Position numbers and translations under genes: made by a program. Shown in pieces: positions 17,014 through 25,315 of a DNA stretch of 64,000 nucleotides; positions within the stretch are counted from its first letter, which is position 1, and every line of letters begins with the position of its first letter. The notes under the pieces were generated by a model. The model did no database searches and was not told where the DNA came from. It saw nothing but the letters and a program-made list of their open reading frames with translations. This DNA is from Knoellia remsis (GTDB lineage Bacteria; Actinomycetota; Actinomycetes; Actinomycetales; Dermatophilaceae), in contig NZ_PVTI01000009.1 of the NCBI RefSeq assembly GCF_003002895.1, forward strand, positions 1 through 64,000, read 5' to 3'.

Positions 17014-17101
17014 GGAGGATTCGCATAGTGGCCTAGTGCGCACGATTGGAAATCGTGTTGGGATAAAACCCTCGGGGGTTCAAATCCCCCATCCTCCGCC
17101 A
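17014..17101 (+). tRNA. tRNA-Ser(GGA), with encoded CCA
   Basis: The acceptor stem GGAGGAT pairs with ATCCTCC, the anticodon loop TTGGAAA gives GGA, there is a long variable arm, and the T-arm is GGGGG-TTCAAAT-CCCCC. The 3' CCA is at 17099-17101. A TAACCT -10-like box lies at 17000-17005. A hairpin follows eight bases downstream. Confidence 0.95.
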
Positions 17102-17108
17102 AATAGGT

Positions 17109-17138
17109 GTGGCCCCCACGCGGCAGCGGGGGGGCCAC
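17109..17138 (+). terminator. Hairpin terminator after tRNA-Ser(GGA)
   Basis: GTGGCCCCC pairs with GGGGGCCAC around a 12-base loop, starting eight bases after the tRNA CCA. No T-run follows. From here to the operator at 17291 I see nothing else recognisable. Confidence 0.65.
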
Positions 17139-17290
17139 ACTCATGTTGGCAGGTCGGCGCGGCTGGACGCGGAAGTCGGTTCAGGCCGCGGATATCTCCG
17201 CGTCCGACCCCGGTTTCCGCGTCTGGGACCGCGCTAGACCTCTTGCATCGGCTCGACGCCGTGGCTAAGTTCCAAGGTGCAGCCCTAGTG

Positions 17291-17305
17291 CGTGAATTGT
17301 TCACA
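17291..17305 (+). promoter_or_regulatory. Candidate MurR operator upstream of nagZ
   Basis: CGTGA-ATTGT-TCACA matches the CGTGA-N5-TCACG palindromes of the murR-murQ gap at 14 of 15 symmetric positions and lies 31 bases before the nagZ start. It overlaps a longer palindrome TGTTCAC-N6-GTGAACA (17298-17317). A link to the MurR protein encoded in the cluster is inferred from the shared motif. Confidence 0.55.
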
Positions 17306-17336
17306 TCGTCGTGAACACCGAGGAACCGGAGAAGCC

Positions 17337-19148
17337 ATGACCCCCAGGCCCGTCACCCGCCGCACCGCGATCGCCTCGGCGGTCGCCGTCTCCTTCGCCG
17401 CGGGGGCCGCCCCCCGCTCGGCGTTCGGCACCCCGCTCGCGACCCCGGCCGGTCCGCGCGGCTGGGTCGAGTCGACCATCGCGCGCATGACCTTGGAGGA
17501 GAAGGTCGGTCAGCTCTTCGTCCAGAACGTCTACGGCAAGGACGCGACCACGCCCGACGACCGCAACCTCCCGCTCTATGGCGTCGCGAGCCCGGCCGAG
17601 GTCGTGCAGAAGTACCACCTCGGCGGCATCATCTACTTCGCCTGGACCGACAACGTCGCGAACCCCACCCAGATCGCCGGCCTCTCCAACGGGCTCCAGC
17701 AGGCCGCGCTGAGCCAGCCGTCGAAGGTCAAGGTGCCGCTGCAGGTCGCCGTCGACCAGGAGCAGGGTGTCGTCACCCGGATCGGCCCGCCGGCAACCCA
17801 GTTCCCCGGCTCCATGGCGCTCGGAGCCGGCCGCTCCACCGAGGACGCCCGCACCGCCGCCCGCATCACCGGCGAGGAGCTGCGCGCCATGGGCATCAAC
17901 GTCGACTTCGCGCCCGTTGCCGACGTCAACGTCAACCCGCTCAACCCGGTCATCGGGACGCGCTCCTTCTCGAGCCGTCCGGACCTCGCCGCCAGCATGG
18001 TCGCGGCGCAGGTGCAGGGCTACCAGGACGACGGCAACGTCGCTGCGTCCGCGAAGCACTTCCCCGGCCACGGCGACACCGCCACCGACAGCCACGTCGC
18101 GTTCCCCGTCATCACGCACACCCGCGAGCAGTGGGAGCAGATTGACCGCCCGCCGTTCCAGGCCGCGATCGACAAGGGCATCGACATGATCATGACGGCG
18201 CACCTGTCCTTCCCGGCGCTCGACGACTCCGGCAACCCGGCCACGCTGAGCAAGCCGATCCTCACCGGCCTGCTCCGGGAGGAGCTCGGCTACGAGGGCG
18301 TCATCGTCACCGACGCCCTCAACATGCAGGGGGTGCGCGACCTCTACGGCGACGCCGAGGTTGCCGTGCGCGCCCTCGAGGCCGGCGTCGACCAGCTCCT
18401 CATGACGCCGGCGATGGACGAGGCGTATGCCGCGGTGCTGGGTGCCGTGCGTTCCGGCCGGATCAGCGAGAAGGCCATCAACGACAAGCTGCGTCGCGTC
18501 CTCGCGCTCAAGGTCCGTCGGGGCATCGTCGCCGACCCGACGGTCGACGTCTCCGCCGTCCCGCAGCTCGTCGGTCCGGCCGAGAACCTCGCCATCGCCG
18601 ATGCCGTCTCGAACCGCACGACGACCCTCGTCGTCAACGACGACAAGGTCCTCCCGCTCGCCGCGAGCGGCAAGAATGTCCTCGTCACCGGCTACGGCGT
18701 GACGACGACGCAGACCCTCGCGGCGGGCTTGACCGAGGCCGGCGCCACGACGACGACCAACGTCACCGGCACCTCGCCCACCGACGCTCAGATCGCGGCC
18801 GCGGTCGCGGCGGCGCAGGGCAAGGACGCGATCGTCGTCACGACGATGAAGGCTTGGGACACGGCCGTCACCGACAAGCGCGCCGGTCAGCAGAAGCTCG
18901 TCAAGGCGTTGCAGGACACCGGGATTCCCGTCATCGTCGTCGCCACCCGCGACCCCTACGACATCGCCTACCTGCCCGGCACGCGGACCTACCTCGCGAC
19001 CTACTCCTACAGTCCCGTCGCCATCGAGGCCGTCGCCCGCGTCATCGCCGGGACGGTGTCGCCGACGGCGAAGCTGCCGGTCGACATCCCCGCCGAGGGC
19101 GACCCGTCCACGATCCTCTACCCGTTCGGCCACGGCCTCACCTACTGA
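17337..19148 (+). CDS. nagZ: Secreted beta-N-acetylglucosaminidase, GH3 NagZ-like
   Basis: A 603-residue preprotein with a twin-arginine signal (TRRTAIASAVAVSFAAGAA). It resembles the exported Bacillus NagZ (YbbD): an N-terminal GH3 barrel with KHFPGHGDTATDSH (the NagZ loop with catalytic His/Asp dyad, about residue 237) and nucleophile Asp in VTDALNMQGV (about 325), plus a second alpha/beta domain to the C-end. It trims terminal GlcNAc from peptidoglycan chains. It is the first gene of the wall-recycling cluster and is followed by NamZ, which removes the MurNAc thus exposed. Confidence 0.9.
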   Translation: MTPRPVTRRTAIASAVAVSFAAGAAPRSAFGTPLATPAGPRGWVESTIARMTLEEKVGQLFVQNVYGKDATTPDDRNLPLYGVASPAEVVQKYHLGGIIYFAWTDNVANPTQIAGLSNGLQQAALSQPSKVKVPLQVAVDQEQGVVTRIGPPATQFPGSMALGAGRSTEDARTAARITGEELRAMGINVDFAPVADVNVNPLNPVIGTRSFSSRPDLAASMVAAQVQGYQDDGNVAASAKHFPGHGDTATDSHVAFPVITHTREQWEQIDRPPFQAAIDKGIDMIMTAHLSFPALDDSGNPATLSKPILTGLLREELGYEGVIVTDALNMQGVRDLYGDAEVAVRALEAGVDQLLMTPAMDEAYAAVLGAVRSGRISEKAINDKLRRVLALKVRRGIVADPTVDVSAVPQLVGPAENLAIADAVSNRTTTLVVNDDKVLPLAASGKNVLVTGYGVTTTQTLAAGLTEAGATTTTNVTGTSPTDAQIAAAVAAAQGKDAIVVTTMKAWDTAVTDKRAGQQKLVKALQDTGIPVIVVATRDPYDIAYLPGTRTYLATYSYSPVAIEAVARVIAGTVSPTAKLPVDIPAEGDPSTILYPFGHGLTY

Positions 19149-19156
19149 AACCACAC

Positions 19157-19223
19157 CCCGACTGGTTGCCCGTTCGTGCGTGAAAAGCGCAGCGACGAGT
19201 GCACGAACGGGCAACCAGTCGGG
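19157..19223. repeat. Perfect 23-bp inverted repeat between nagZ and namZ
   Basis: Arms 19157-19179 and 19201-19223 are exact complements beginning CCCGACTGGTTGCCCG. The loop contains AGCGCAGCGACGA, which recurs in the loop of the hairpin at 59601-59665. It could attenuate transcription or shield mRNA ends within the operon. It is also one of a family of similar intergenic hairpins. Confidence 0.9.
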
Positions 19224-19243
19224 AAGAACAAAGGAAGCGCACC

Positions 19244-20584
19244 ATGACTGCACCCAACCGTCGACAGCTCCTCACCGGTGGTGTCGGGGTCGCCGGCGCC
19301 GCCGCCCTCGGACTCGGGGCCTCCCCGGCACACGCGACCACGGCAGGCGCGCGGACGGCATACGCCACCGCCTCGAACGACCCACGACGACCGGTGACGC
19401 CGGGCGCGGACGTCGCAGCGGCCGACAACTGGTCCGTCCTCGCCGGCCGCAAGGTCGGCATCATCACGAACCCGACCGGGATCCTGCGCAACCTCCGCTC
19501 GATCGTCGACGAGATGCACGAGGCCGGAACCGTCCACATCCGGGCGGTCTTCGGGCCCGAGCACGGCTTCCGCGGCACGGCGCAGGCCGGCGAGGCCGAG
19601 GACACCTACGTCGACGAGCGCACCGGCATCACCGTCTACGACGCCTACGGCGCGAACACCGCGAAGTTCGCGTCGATGATCAAGGCGTCCGGCACCGACA
19701 CGGTCGTCTTCGACATCCAGGACGTCGGCGCGCGGTTCTACACCTACATCTGGACGATGTACACAGCGATGAAGGCGTGCGTCGAGACCGGCGCCTCGCT
19801 CGTCGTGCTCGACCGCCCCAACCCCATCGGCGGCATGACCCGCGGCCCGATGATGACCGAGGCCTACACCTCCGGCGTCGGCGCCGAGGCGATCGTCCAG
19901 CAGCACGGCATGACCGTCGGCGAGCTGGCGCGGTTCCTCAATGGCGAGATCCTCGCGAGCGACACCGGCGGCCGGACGCTCGACGAGGTCACCGTCGTCG
20001 AGGTGCGCGGCTGGCGCCGCGACGTGACGTATGCCGGTACCGGCCTTCCGTGGGTCCTCCCCAGCCCGAACATGCCGACGCCGGACACCGCGCTCGTCTA
20101 CCCAGGGACGGGCATGTTCGAGGGCACGAACCTCTCCGAGGGGCGTGGCACGACGCGGCCGTTCGAGCTCATCGGTGCGCCCTACGTCGACTACCGCTGG
20201 GCCGAACGGCTCGCGACGCGCGGCCTTCCTGGCGTGGGGTTCCGCGAGGCCTACTTCACGCCGACGTTCAACAAGCACGTCGGCAAGGTCTGTGGCGGTG
20301 TGCAGGTGCACATCACCGACCGGAACGAGGTCGACGCCATCCGCACCGCCGTCGAGATGCTCGTCGCGCTCAAGGCGCTCTATCCCGAGTTCGACTGGCG
20401 TCGCGACAGCTGGGACGCCGCGCGGCCCTACTGGATCGACAAGCTCACCGGCTCGACGCGACTGCGCGACCAGATCACCGCGGGTGCCGACGCCGACACC
20501 GTCATCGGGGCGTGGCAGGCGGAGCTCGCGGCGTTCGAGGCGCAGCGCAAGCCCTACCTCATCTACGGCGGGCCGGCGCGATGA
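19244..20584 (+). CDS. namZ: Exo-beta-N-acetylmuramidase NamZ (DUF1343)
   Basis: A 446-residue preprotein with an RRQLL twin-arginine signal and cleavage near AHA (about residue 28). The DUF1343 domain shows VGIITNPTGI, FGPEHGFRG near residue 105, DIQDVGARFYTYIWTM, and DRPNPIGG, all diagnostic. NamZ (Bacillus YbbC) removes non-reducing-end MurNAc from wall chains, alternating with NagZ. RBS AAAGGAAG. It overlaps the next gene by four bases (ATGA). Confident family assignment; symbol by analogy with Bacillus. Confidence 0.9.
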   Translation: MTAPNRRQLLTGGVGVAGAAALGLGASPAHATTAGARTAYATASNDPRRPVTPGADVAAADNWSVLAGRKVGIITNPTGILRNLRSIVDEMHEAGTVHIRAVFGPEHGFRGTAQAGEAEDTYVDERTGITVYDAYGANTAKFASMIKASGTDTVVFDIQDVGARFYTYIWTMYTAMKACVETGASLVVLDRPNPIGGMTRGPMMTEAYTSGVGAEAIVQQHGMTVGELARFLNGEILASDTGGRTLDEVTVVEVRGWRRDVTYAGTGLPWVLPSPNMPTPDTALVYPGTGMFEGTNLSEGRGTTRPFELIGAPYVDYRWAERLATRGLPGVGFREAYFTPTFNKHVGKVCGGVQVHITDRNEVDAIRTAVEMLVALKALYPEFDWRRDSWDAARPYWIDKLTGSTRLRDQITAGADADTVIGAWQAELAAFEAQRKPYLIYGGPAR

Positions 20585-22368
20585 CTGCGGGCCCGGTGCC
20601 GCAGCACGTCTCCCGTCAGGTCACGCGTCGCGTCTCGCGTCGCGTCGTCCTCGACGGCGGGATCGCCGCTGGGACAGCGCTTTTCGTGAAGCTGCCGTCG
20701 GCCGTCGCGGAGGACTTCACGAAGCCGTTCACCGGGTTCGCCCCGCCGTCGACGGTCCTGCGTGAGGGCACGCCCGCCTCCGTCGGCCTCGACCCGGCAC
20801 CGATCGAGATCGCGAAGCAGCGCGTGATCGGCTACCAGACGGCGCCCGCTGGGGGGACGCCGCTCTACCCCGGTCACGTCGGGCTCATGGCCCACGACGG
20901 CATGATCGTCACAACCCAGGTCGACGGCTGGGCGCTGCGCTACGCCACCGCGACGACCGAGCTCCCGCGCTCGGAGTGGATCCCGATGCGACGCGACACG
21001 ATCTTCGACCTCGCGTCGGTGTCCAAGCTGTTCACGTCGATCGCCGTCGTCCAGCTCATCGAGGAGGGGCGGGTCGAGCTGGAGGCGACGGTCGCGACCT
21101 ATCTGCCGGAGTTCGCGGCGAACGGCAAGGAGTCGGTGCCGATCCGGCACCTGCTCACGCACACGAGTGGGTTCGTCGCGTGGGTGCCGTTGTGGAGCCG
21201 CTACCCCGACAAGGCATCACGCATCGCGGCCGTGATGAACCAGCCGCTGCTCAACCCGGTCGGCTCGACCTACCTCTACAGCGACCTCAACCTCATCACT
21301 CTCGGCGTCCTCGTCGAGAAGCTGCGGGGCATGCCGCTCGACGAGGTCGTCGCGGAGCACATCACCGGGCCGCTCGGCATGAGCGACACCGGCTACAACC
21401 CGACCCAGCGCGAGCGCACCGCCGCGACCGAGTACCAGGTGACGCCGTCGCGCGGCATGGTCTGGGGCGAGGTCCACGACGAGAACGCCTGGTCCCTCGG
21501 CGGTGTCGCCGGACACGCCGGGGTCTTCTCCACCGTCGACGACCTGGCGATCCTCGGGCAGGCGCTGCTCAACGGCGGCACCTACCGCGGCGGCCGGATC
21601 CTGACGCGCAAGAGCGTGGCGATGCTCATCACGAACTACACGACGGACTTCCCCGGCGACGACCATGGGCTCGGCTTCGAGCTCAACCAGATCTGGTACA
21701 TGGACGCCCTCAGCGGCCCGCGCACCGCCGGCCACACCGGCTACACCGGCACCTCGCTCGTCATCGACTTCCAGTCGCGCTCCATCGCGATCCTCCTGAC
21801 CAACCGCGTCCACCCGTCGCGGTCGTGGGGCAGCATCAACCCCGCCCGCCGCGAGTGGGCCGGCGGGCTCGGTCGGGCGCTTCCGGTGAGCCCGCGTGGC
21901 AGGCACGTCGCCTGGGAGACGCAGGCCAACCATGCGTCGTATGCCGTTCTCTCCGTGCCGCTTTCGGTTCCGTCTGCGGGTGCGCGGCTCGGGTTCGACC
22001 TCGTCGCCGAGACCGAGGAGACCGACCTCCTCAGGGTCGAGGTGACGAGTGGTGACCCGGGCAGTGCGGGGGCGGCGTGGACGTTGTTGCCGTTGGACTA
22101 CCGCTACCCCGGCGAGACCCGTCCCGACGCCGAGGACGGCAGTGTCAGCGGGACGCCCGGGATGCGGAAGTGGGCGCTCGTGCGGGCGTTGCTGCCCGGT
22201 GGGACGACCGGCGTGCGCTGGAGCTACACCACCGACGCCAACACCCTCGGTCGCGGTGTGGCGGTGAGCCGGGTCCGTGCCGTCAGCGACGCCGGCGTCC
22301 TCGTCGACAGCGATGGGAACTCCGGCGCCTTCACGGCTTCGGGCTGGACACTCGTCCGGAGGTCGTAG
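20581..22368 (+). CDS. Beta-lactamase-family serine hydrolase, AmiE-like, with C-terminal extension
   Basis: A 595-residue preprotein with an RR-type signal (SRRVVLDGG). The serine hydrolase core (about 60-430) has SVSK (nucleophile and Lys), YSDLN and HTGYTG in place of the usual KTG. In Bacillus the same position of the cluster holds AmiE (YbbE), which removes stem peptides from MurNAc, so an N-acetylmuramyl-L-alanine amidase role is inferred. About 160 extra C-terminal residues (from LGFDLVAETEE, with VDSDGNSGAFTASGW) look like a beta-sandwich carbohydrate- or wall-binding domain, which AmiE itself lacks as far as I recall. Confidence 0.8.
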   Translation: MTAGPVPQHVSRQVTRRVSRRVVLDGGIAAGTALFVKLPSAVAEDFTKPFTGFAPPSTVLREGTPASVGLDPAPIEIAKQRVIGYQTAPAGGTPLYPGHVGLMAHDGMIVTTQVDGWALRYATATTELPRSEWIPMRRDTIFDLASVSKLFTSIAVVQLIEEGRVELEATVATYLPEFAANGKESVPIRHLLTHTSGFVAWVPLWSRYPDKASRIAAVMNQPLLNPVGSTYLYSDLNLITLGVLVEKLRGMPLDEVVAEHITGPLGMSDTGYNPTQRERTAATEYQVTPSRGMVWGEVHDENAWSLGGVAGHAGVFSTVDDLAILGQALLNGGTYRGGRILTRKSVAMLITNYTTDFPGDDHGLGFELNQIWYMDALSGPRTAGHTGYTGTSLVIDFQSRSIAILLTNRVHPSRSWGSINPARREWAGGLGRALPVSPRGRHVAWETQANHASYAVLSVPLSVPSAGARLGFDLVAETEETDLLRVEVTSGDPGSAGAAWTLLPLDYRYPGETRPDAEDGSVSGTPGMRKWALVRALLPGGTTGVRWSYTTDANTLGRGVAVSRVRAVSDAGVLVDSDGNSGAFTASGWTLVRRS

Positions 22369-22377
22369 TTTTGGGCC

Positions 22378-23292
22378 ATGCCACGCTCGACGCCCCGCGA
22401 CGACAGTCCCGACTCGCGCGACAGCACTGCAGACATGGGTGACGCGCCGCTGCTCGTCCGGCTGCGCGGCATACGGCCCACGCTCACGCCCGCCGAGGAG
22501 CGGGTGGCGACCGAAGTCCTTGCCGACGCCCGACGCGCCTCGGACCTGACGATCACCGAGCTCGCTCGGTCCGCCGAGACGTCGGAGACGACGGTTCTGC
22601 GCTTCTGCAAGCGCCTCGGGCTCAAGGGGTATCCGCAGCTCCGGCTCGCGCTCGCGGCCGAGTCGGCGATGCCGCGTGAACAACGGATGGCCGGCAGTGA
22701 CATCAGCGCCACCGACACGATCGACGACATCGTCGCCAAGGTCGCGGCCGTCGACTCCAGCGCCGTCGAGGAGACCGCGCAACAGCTGGATCGCGACGCG
22801 TTGACCCGCGCGGCCGCGGCGGTCGCGGCGGCGAGCCGGGTCGACATCTACGGCATCGGCGCGAGCGCCCTCGTCGGAAGCGACCTGCAGTCCAAGCTGC
22901 ACCGGATCGGTCTGGTCTCCTTCGCGTGGAACGACCCGCACATCGCCCTCACGAGCGCGACCCTCCTTGGTCGTGGTGACGTCGCGGTCGGCATCTCCCA
23001 CACGGGCGCGACGGCGGAGACGATCGAGTCGCTCGGGGTTGCGCGCGAGCGGGGCGCGACGACCGTGGCGTTGACGAACTTCCCGCTGTCGCCGCTCGCG
23101 AGCTCCGCCGACATCGTCCTCACGACGGCGGCCCGTGAGACGTCGCTGCGCTCGGGCGCCACGGCCAGCCGGATCGCGGCGCTCACCGTCGTCGACTGTC
23201 TCTACATCGCCGTGGCACAACGCGACCTGCGGCGAGCCCGCAAGGCGGTGGCCGACAGCCGCAAGGCGGTCGAAGGCCACCACGTCTCGTGA
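22378..23292 (+). CDS. murR: RpiR-family regulator, probable MurR
   Basis: A 304-residue repressor/activator with an N-terminal RpiR helix-turn-helix (ITELARSAETSETTVLRFCKRLGLKGYPQLRLAL, about residues 58-90) and a C-terminal SIS domain (YGIGASALVGSDL, GISHTGATAETIE). RpiR-SIS proteins sense phosphosugars; MurR senses MurNAc-6-phosphate. Its position just before murQ and within the wall-recycling cluster supports this. Two CGTGA-N5-TCACG palindromes at and after its stop codon are candidate self-regulated operators. Confidence 0.85.
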   Translation: MPRSTPRDDSPDSRDSTADMGDAPLLVRLRGIRPTLTPAEERVATEVLADARRASDLTITELARSAETSETTVLRFCKRLGLKGYPQLRLALAAESAMPREQRMAGSDISATDTIDDIVAKVAAVDSSAVEETAQQLDRDALTRAAAAVAAASRVDIYGIGASALVGSDLQSKLHRIGLVSFAWNDPHIALTSATLLGRGDVAVGISHTGATAETIESLGVARERGATTVALTNFPLSPLASSADIVLTTAARETSLRSGATASRIAALTVVDCLYIAVAQRDLRRARKAVADSRKAVEGHHVS

Positions 23293-23333
23293 GCAAGTCA
23301 CGCTGTCATACGTGCGCGCGTGAGAAAATCACG
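23288..23333 (+). promoter_or_regulatory. Paired CGTGA-N5-TCACG palindromes, candidate MurR operators
   Basis: CGTGAGCAAGTCACG at 23288-23302 and CGTGAGAAAATCACG at 23319-23333 have centres 31 bp apart, about three helical turns, so both face the same side of the helix. The first overlaps the murR stop and the second ends two bases before the murQ ATG. A related site lies before nagZ. Binding by MurR is inferred. Confidence 0.65.
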
Positions 23334-23335
23334 TC

Positions 23336-24265
23336 ATGACGAGTGATGTCTCGAGCGAGATCGCCGGTGAGGTCCGGGTCAGCGCCCCCACCGAGGAGCG
23401 CCACCCGGGGACGAGGGGCATCGACACGGCGTCCTCGCTCGAGATCCTTCGCCTCATGAACGACGCGGATCGCACCGTGCCCGAGGCCATCGCACCGGTC
23501 CTGCCGGAGCTGGCCCGCGTCGTCGACCGCGCGGTCGAGGGGATCAGGGCAGGGGGGAGCGTGCACTACTTCGGCGCCGGCACGTCGGGACGGTTGGCGG
23601 TCCTCGACGCAGCCGAGCTCATGCCGACGTTCAACGCGCCCGAGGGGCTCTTCGTCGCCCACCATGCGGGCGGCGAGCGTGCGCTCGTCCAGGCCGTCGA
23701 GAACGTCGAGGACGACGAGGAGCTGGGGCGTGCCGAGGCATCGGGGCTCACGCGGCACGACGTCGCTATCGGGATCGCCGCGTCGGGGCGGACGCCGTAC
23801 GTGCGAGGTGCGCTCACGGAGGCGCGAGCCCGCGGGGCGGCCACAGCCCTCGTGACGTCGAACCCGCGCGCCGAGATCGCCGACGTCGTCGACCACCTCA
23901 TCGCGCCCGACACCGGGCCCGAGGTCGTCACCGGCTCGACCCGGCTCAAGGCCGGCACGGCGCAGAAGCTCGTCCTCAACGCGTTCTCGACGGCCGTGAT
24001 GATCCGACTCGGCCGGACGTGGTCCAACCTCATGGTCGAGGTCGTCGCGACGAACGCGAAGCTGCGCGGACGCGTCATACGGATCCTCCAGGAGGCCACC
24101 GGCGCGGACGAGGACACGGCGCGGGCTGCCCTGGACGAGGCCGACGGGCAGCTCAAGCCGGCGCTCGTCGCGCTGCTGGCGGGTGTGCCCGTCGACGCGG
24201 CAGCGGCTGCGCTGGCCGGGCACGACGGGTCGGTCGCCGCCGCCCTCGCCGGGCTGCGCGCCTGA
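23336..24265 (+). CDS. murQ: N-acetylmuramic acid 6-phosphate etherase
   Basis: A 309-residue SIS-fold lyase that splits the lactyl ether of MurNAc-6-phosphate into GlcNAc-6-phosphate and D-lactate in the cytoplasm. Signatures include EERHPGTRGID, FGAGTSGRLAVLDAAELMPTF with catalytic Glu, GIAASGRTPYV, and TGSTRLKAGTAQKL followed by MIRLGRTWSNLM. The C-terminal region resembles the usual UBA-like helical tail. No MurNAc PTS (murP) or AmgK-type kinase is encoded in the window, so how MurNAc-6-phosphate arises is open. Confidence 0.95.
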   Translation: MTSDVSSEIAGEVRVSAPTEERHPGTRGIDTASSLEILRLMNDADRTVPEAIAPVLPELARVVDRAVEGIRAGGSVHYFGAGTSGRLAVLDAAELMPTFNAPEGLFVAHHAGGERALVQAVENVEDDEELGRAEASGLTRHDVAIGIAASGRTPYVRGALTEARARGAATALVTSNPRAEIADVVDHLIAPDTGPEVVTGSTRLKAGTAQKLVLNAFSTAVMIRLGRTWSNLMVEVVATNAKLRGRVIRILQEATGADEDTARAALDEADGQLKPALVALLAGVPVDAAAAALAGHDGSVAAALAGLRA

Positions 24266-24344
24266 GCACAAGCCCGACGGCCCTACCGGGGCATGGTGCC
24301 GAGCGGGATTCGGTGGGCATCGAGGCCCCGGGTTAGCATGGAGT

Positions 24345-24434
24345 CCGGCACCCCGTGTGGTGGTACCTCACTGAACTCCCCCAGGGCAGGAATGCAGCAA
24401 GGGCAGGTGAGCTCTTCCAGGTACGCGGGGTGTC
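24345..24434 (+). ncRNA. ffs: Signal recognition particle RNA, small bacterial type (4.5S)
   Basis: The ends pair (GGCACCCCG with CGGGGTGTC) and the apical part reads CCCCCAGGGCAGGAATGCAG then CAAGGGCAG. This is the SRP helix-8 form with GGAA tetraloop and the two asymmetric loops that bind Ffh. It is about 90 nt. A TAGCAT -10 box is at 24334-24339. ffs close to dnaX is the usual actinobacterial arrangement. The ends are approximate. Confidence 0.85.
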
Positions 24435-24457
24435 TTCGTATGCCGGCACGTACCTTT

Positions 24458-24555
24458 CCGACATATTGCGCACAGTTCGCACGCTCGCTGGCGCTCGCGT
24501 GCGACCTGTGCGCAATATGTCGGGGGTGGGGCGAACTGTGCGCAATAAGTCGGGG
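24458..24555. repeat. Long inverted repeat with duplicated right arm after ffs
   Basis: The arm CCGACATATTGCGCACAG (24458-24475) is exactly complementary to 24506-24523. The interior TCGCACGC/GCGTGCGA extends the stem. A second right arm ending GCAATAAGTCGG follows at 24532-24553. It could terminate ffs and, from the other side, the DsbA-like gene. It shares the GCAATAAGTCG end with repeats at 50.7 and 59.6 kb. Confidence 0.8.
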
Positions 24556-24563
24556 ATGCGGGG

Positions 24564-25286
24564 TCAGGCGCCGCAGGCGCAGCCGCCGTCACAGCCTCCG
24601 CAGCCCTCGGTGCGCGCCTCGGGGGCGTTGTGCCGGTCGGCCCAGGTCAGCTCCAGTGCCCGGACGAGCGCGTCCACCGGCTGGGCACCGGTCACCGCGA
24701 ACTTCTGGTCGAGCACGAATGCGGGCACGGCCGTGATCCCGATCTGGTTGGCCGTCGCCTCGTCGGCCCGCACGTCATAGCCGTAGTCCTCCGATCCGAG
24801 CATCTCGCGGACGTCCTTCTCGCCCAGCCCGGCCTCGACGGCGAGCCGGACGAGGGTGTCCCGGTCGCCGAGCGCGGCGCCCTCGGAGTACCACCCGCGC
24901 ATGAGCCGCTCCATGACCGGCTTCTCGAGGCCGCGGGCGCGGGCGAGGTGGATGACCCGGTGCGCGTCGAAGGAGTTGCCGCCGACGGCCTTGTCCCACT
25001 GGAAGTCCAGCCCGACCTCGGCGGCGTCGCGCGCCATCTGCTCGTGCTGCGCCACCATCTCCTCGCGCGAGCGGCCGTACTTCGCTGCGACACGGTCGAC
25101 GTTCGAGCCCTCGATGACCGCGGGGGCGTTCCGGTCGAGCTGGTAGCTGTGCCAGATGACGTCGACCTCGCGCGGCTCCTCACCCTCCGGCGTCGCGGCA
25201 GCGAACTCCTCCAGCGCCAGCTCAAGGCGTCGCTTGCCGACGTGACAGAAGGGGCAGACCAGGTCGAACCAGACATCGATGCGCAC
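24564..25286 (-). CDS. DsbA-family oxidoreductase, FrnE-like
   Basis: A 240-residue protein from GTG 25286, without a signal peptide. The thioredoxin-fold active site CPFCHVGKRR is at residue 11 and the cis-proline region is TAVPAFVLDQKFAVTGAQ (about 185-202). These are typical of cytoplasmic FrnE proteins (2-hydroxychromene isomerase/DsbA fold), which act as disulfide or polyketide oxidoreductases under stress. The last 14 residues are Cys/Gly-rich (CGGCDGGCACGA), a tail common in actinobacterial members and possibly metal-binding. Confidence 0.9.
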   Translation of the reverse strand: MRIDVWFDLVCPFCHVGKRRLELALEEFAAATPEGEEPREVDVIWHSYQLDRNAPAVIEGSNVDRVAAKYGRSREEMVAQHEQMARDAAEVGLDFQWDKAVGGNSFDAHRVIHLARARGLEKPVMERLMRGWYSEGAALGDRDTLVRLAVEAGLGEKDVREMLGSEDYGYDVRADEATANQIGITAVPAFVLDQKFAVTGAQPVDALVRALELTWADRHNAPEARTEGCGGCDGGCACGA

Positions 25287-25315
25287 CCCACGACGATACG
25301 TCGCGCGGGCTGGGG

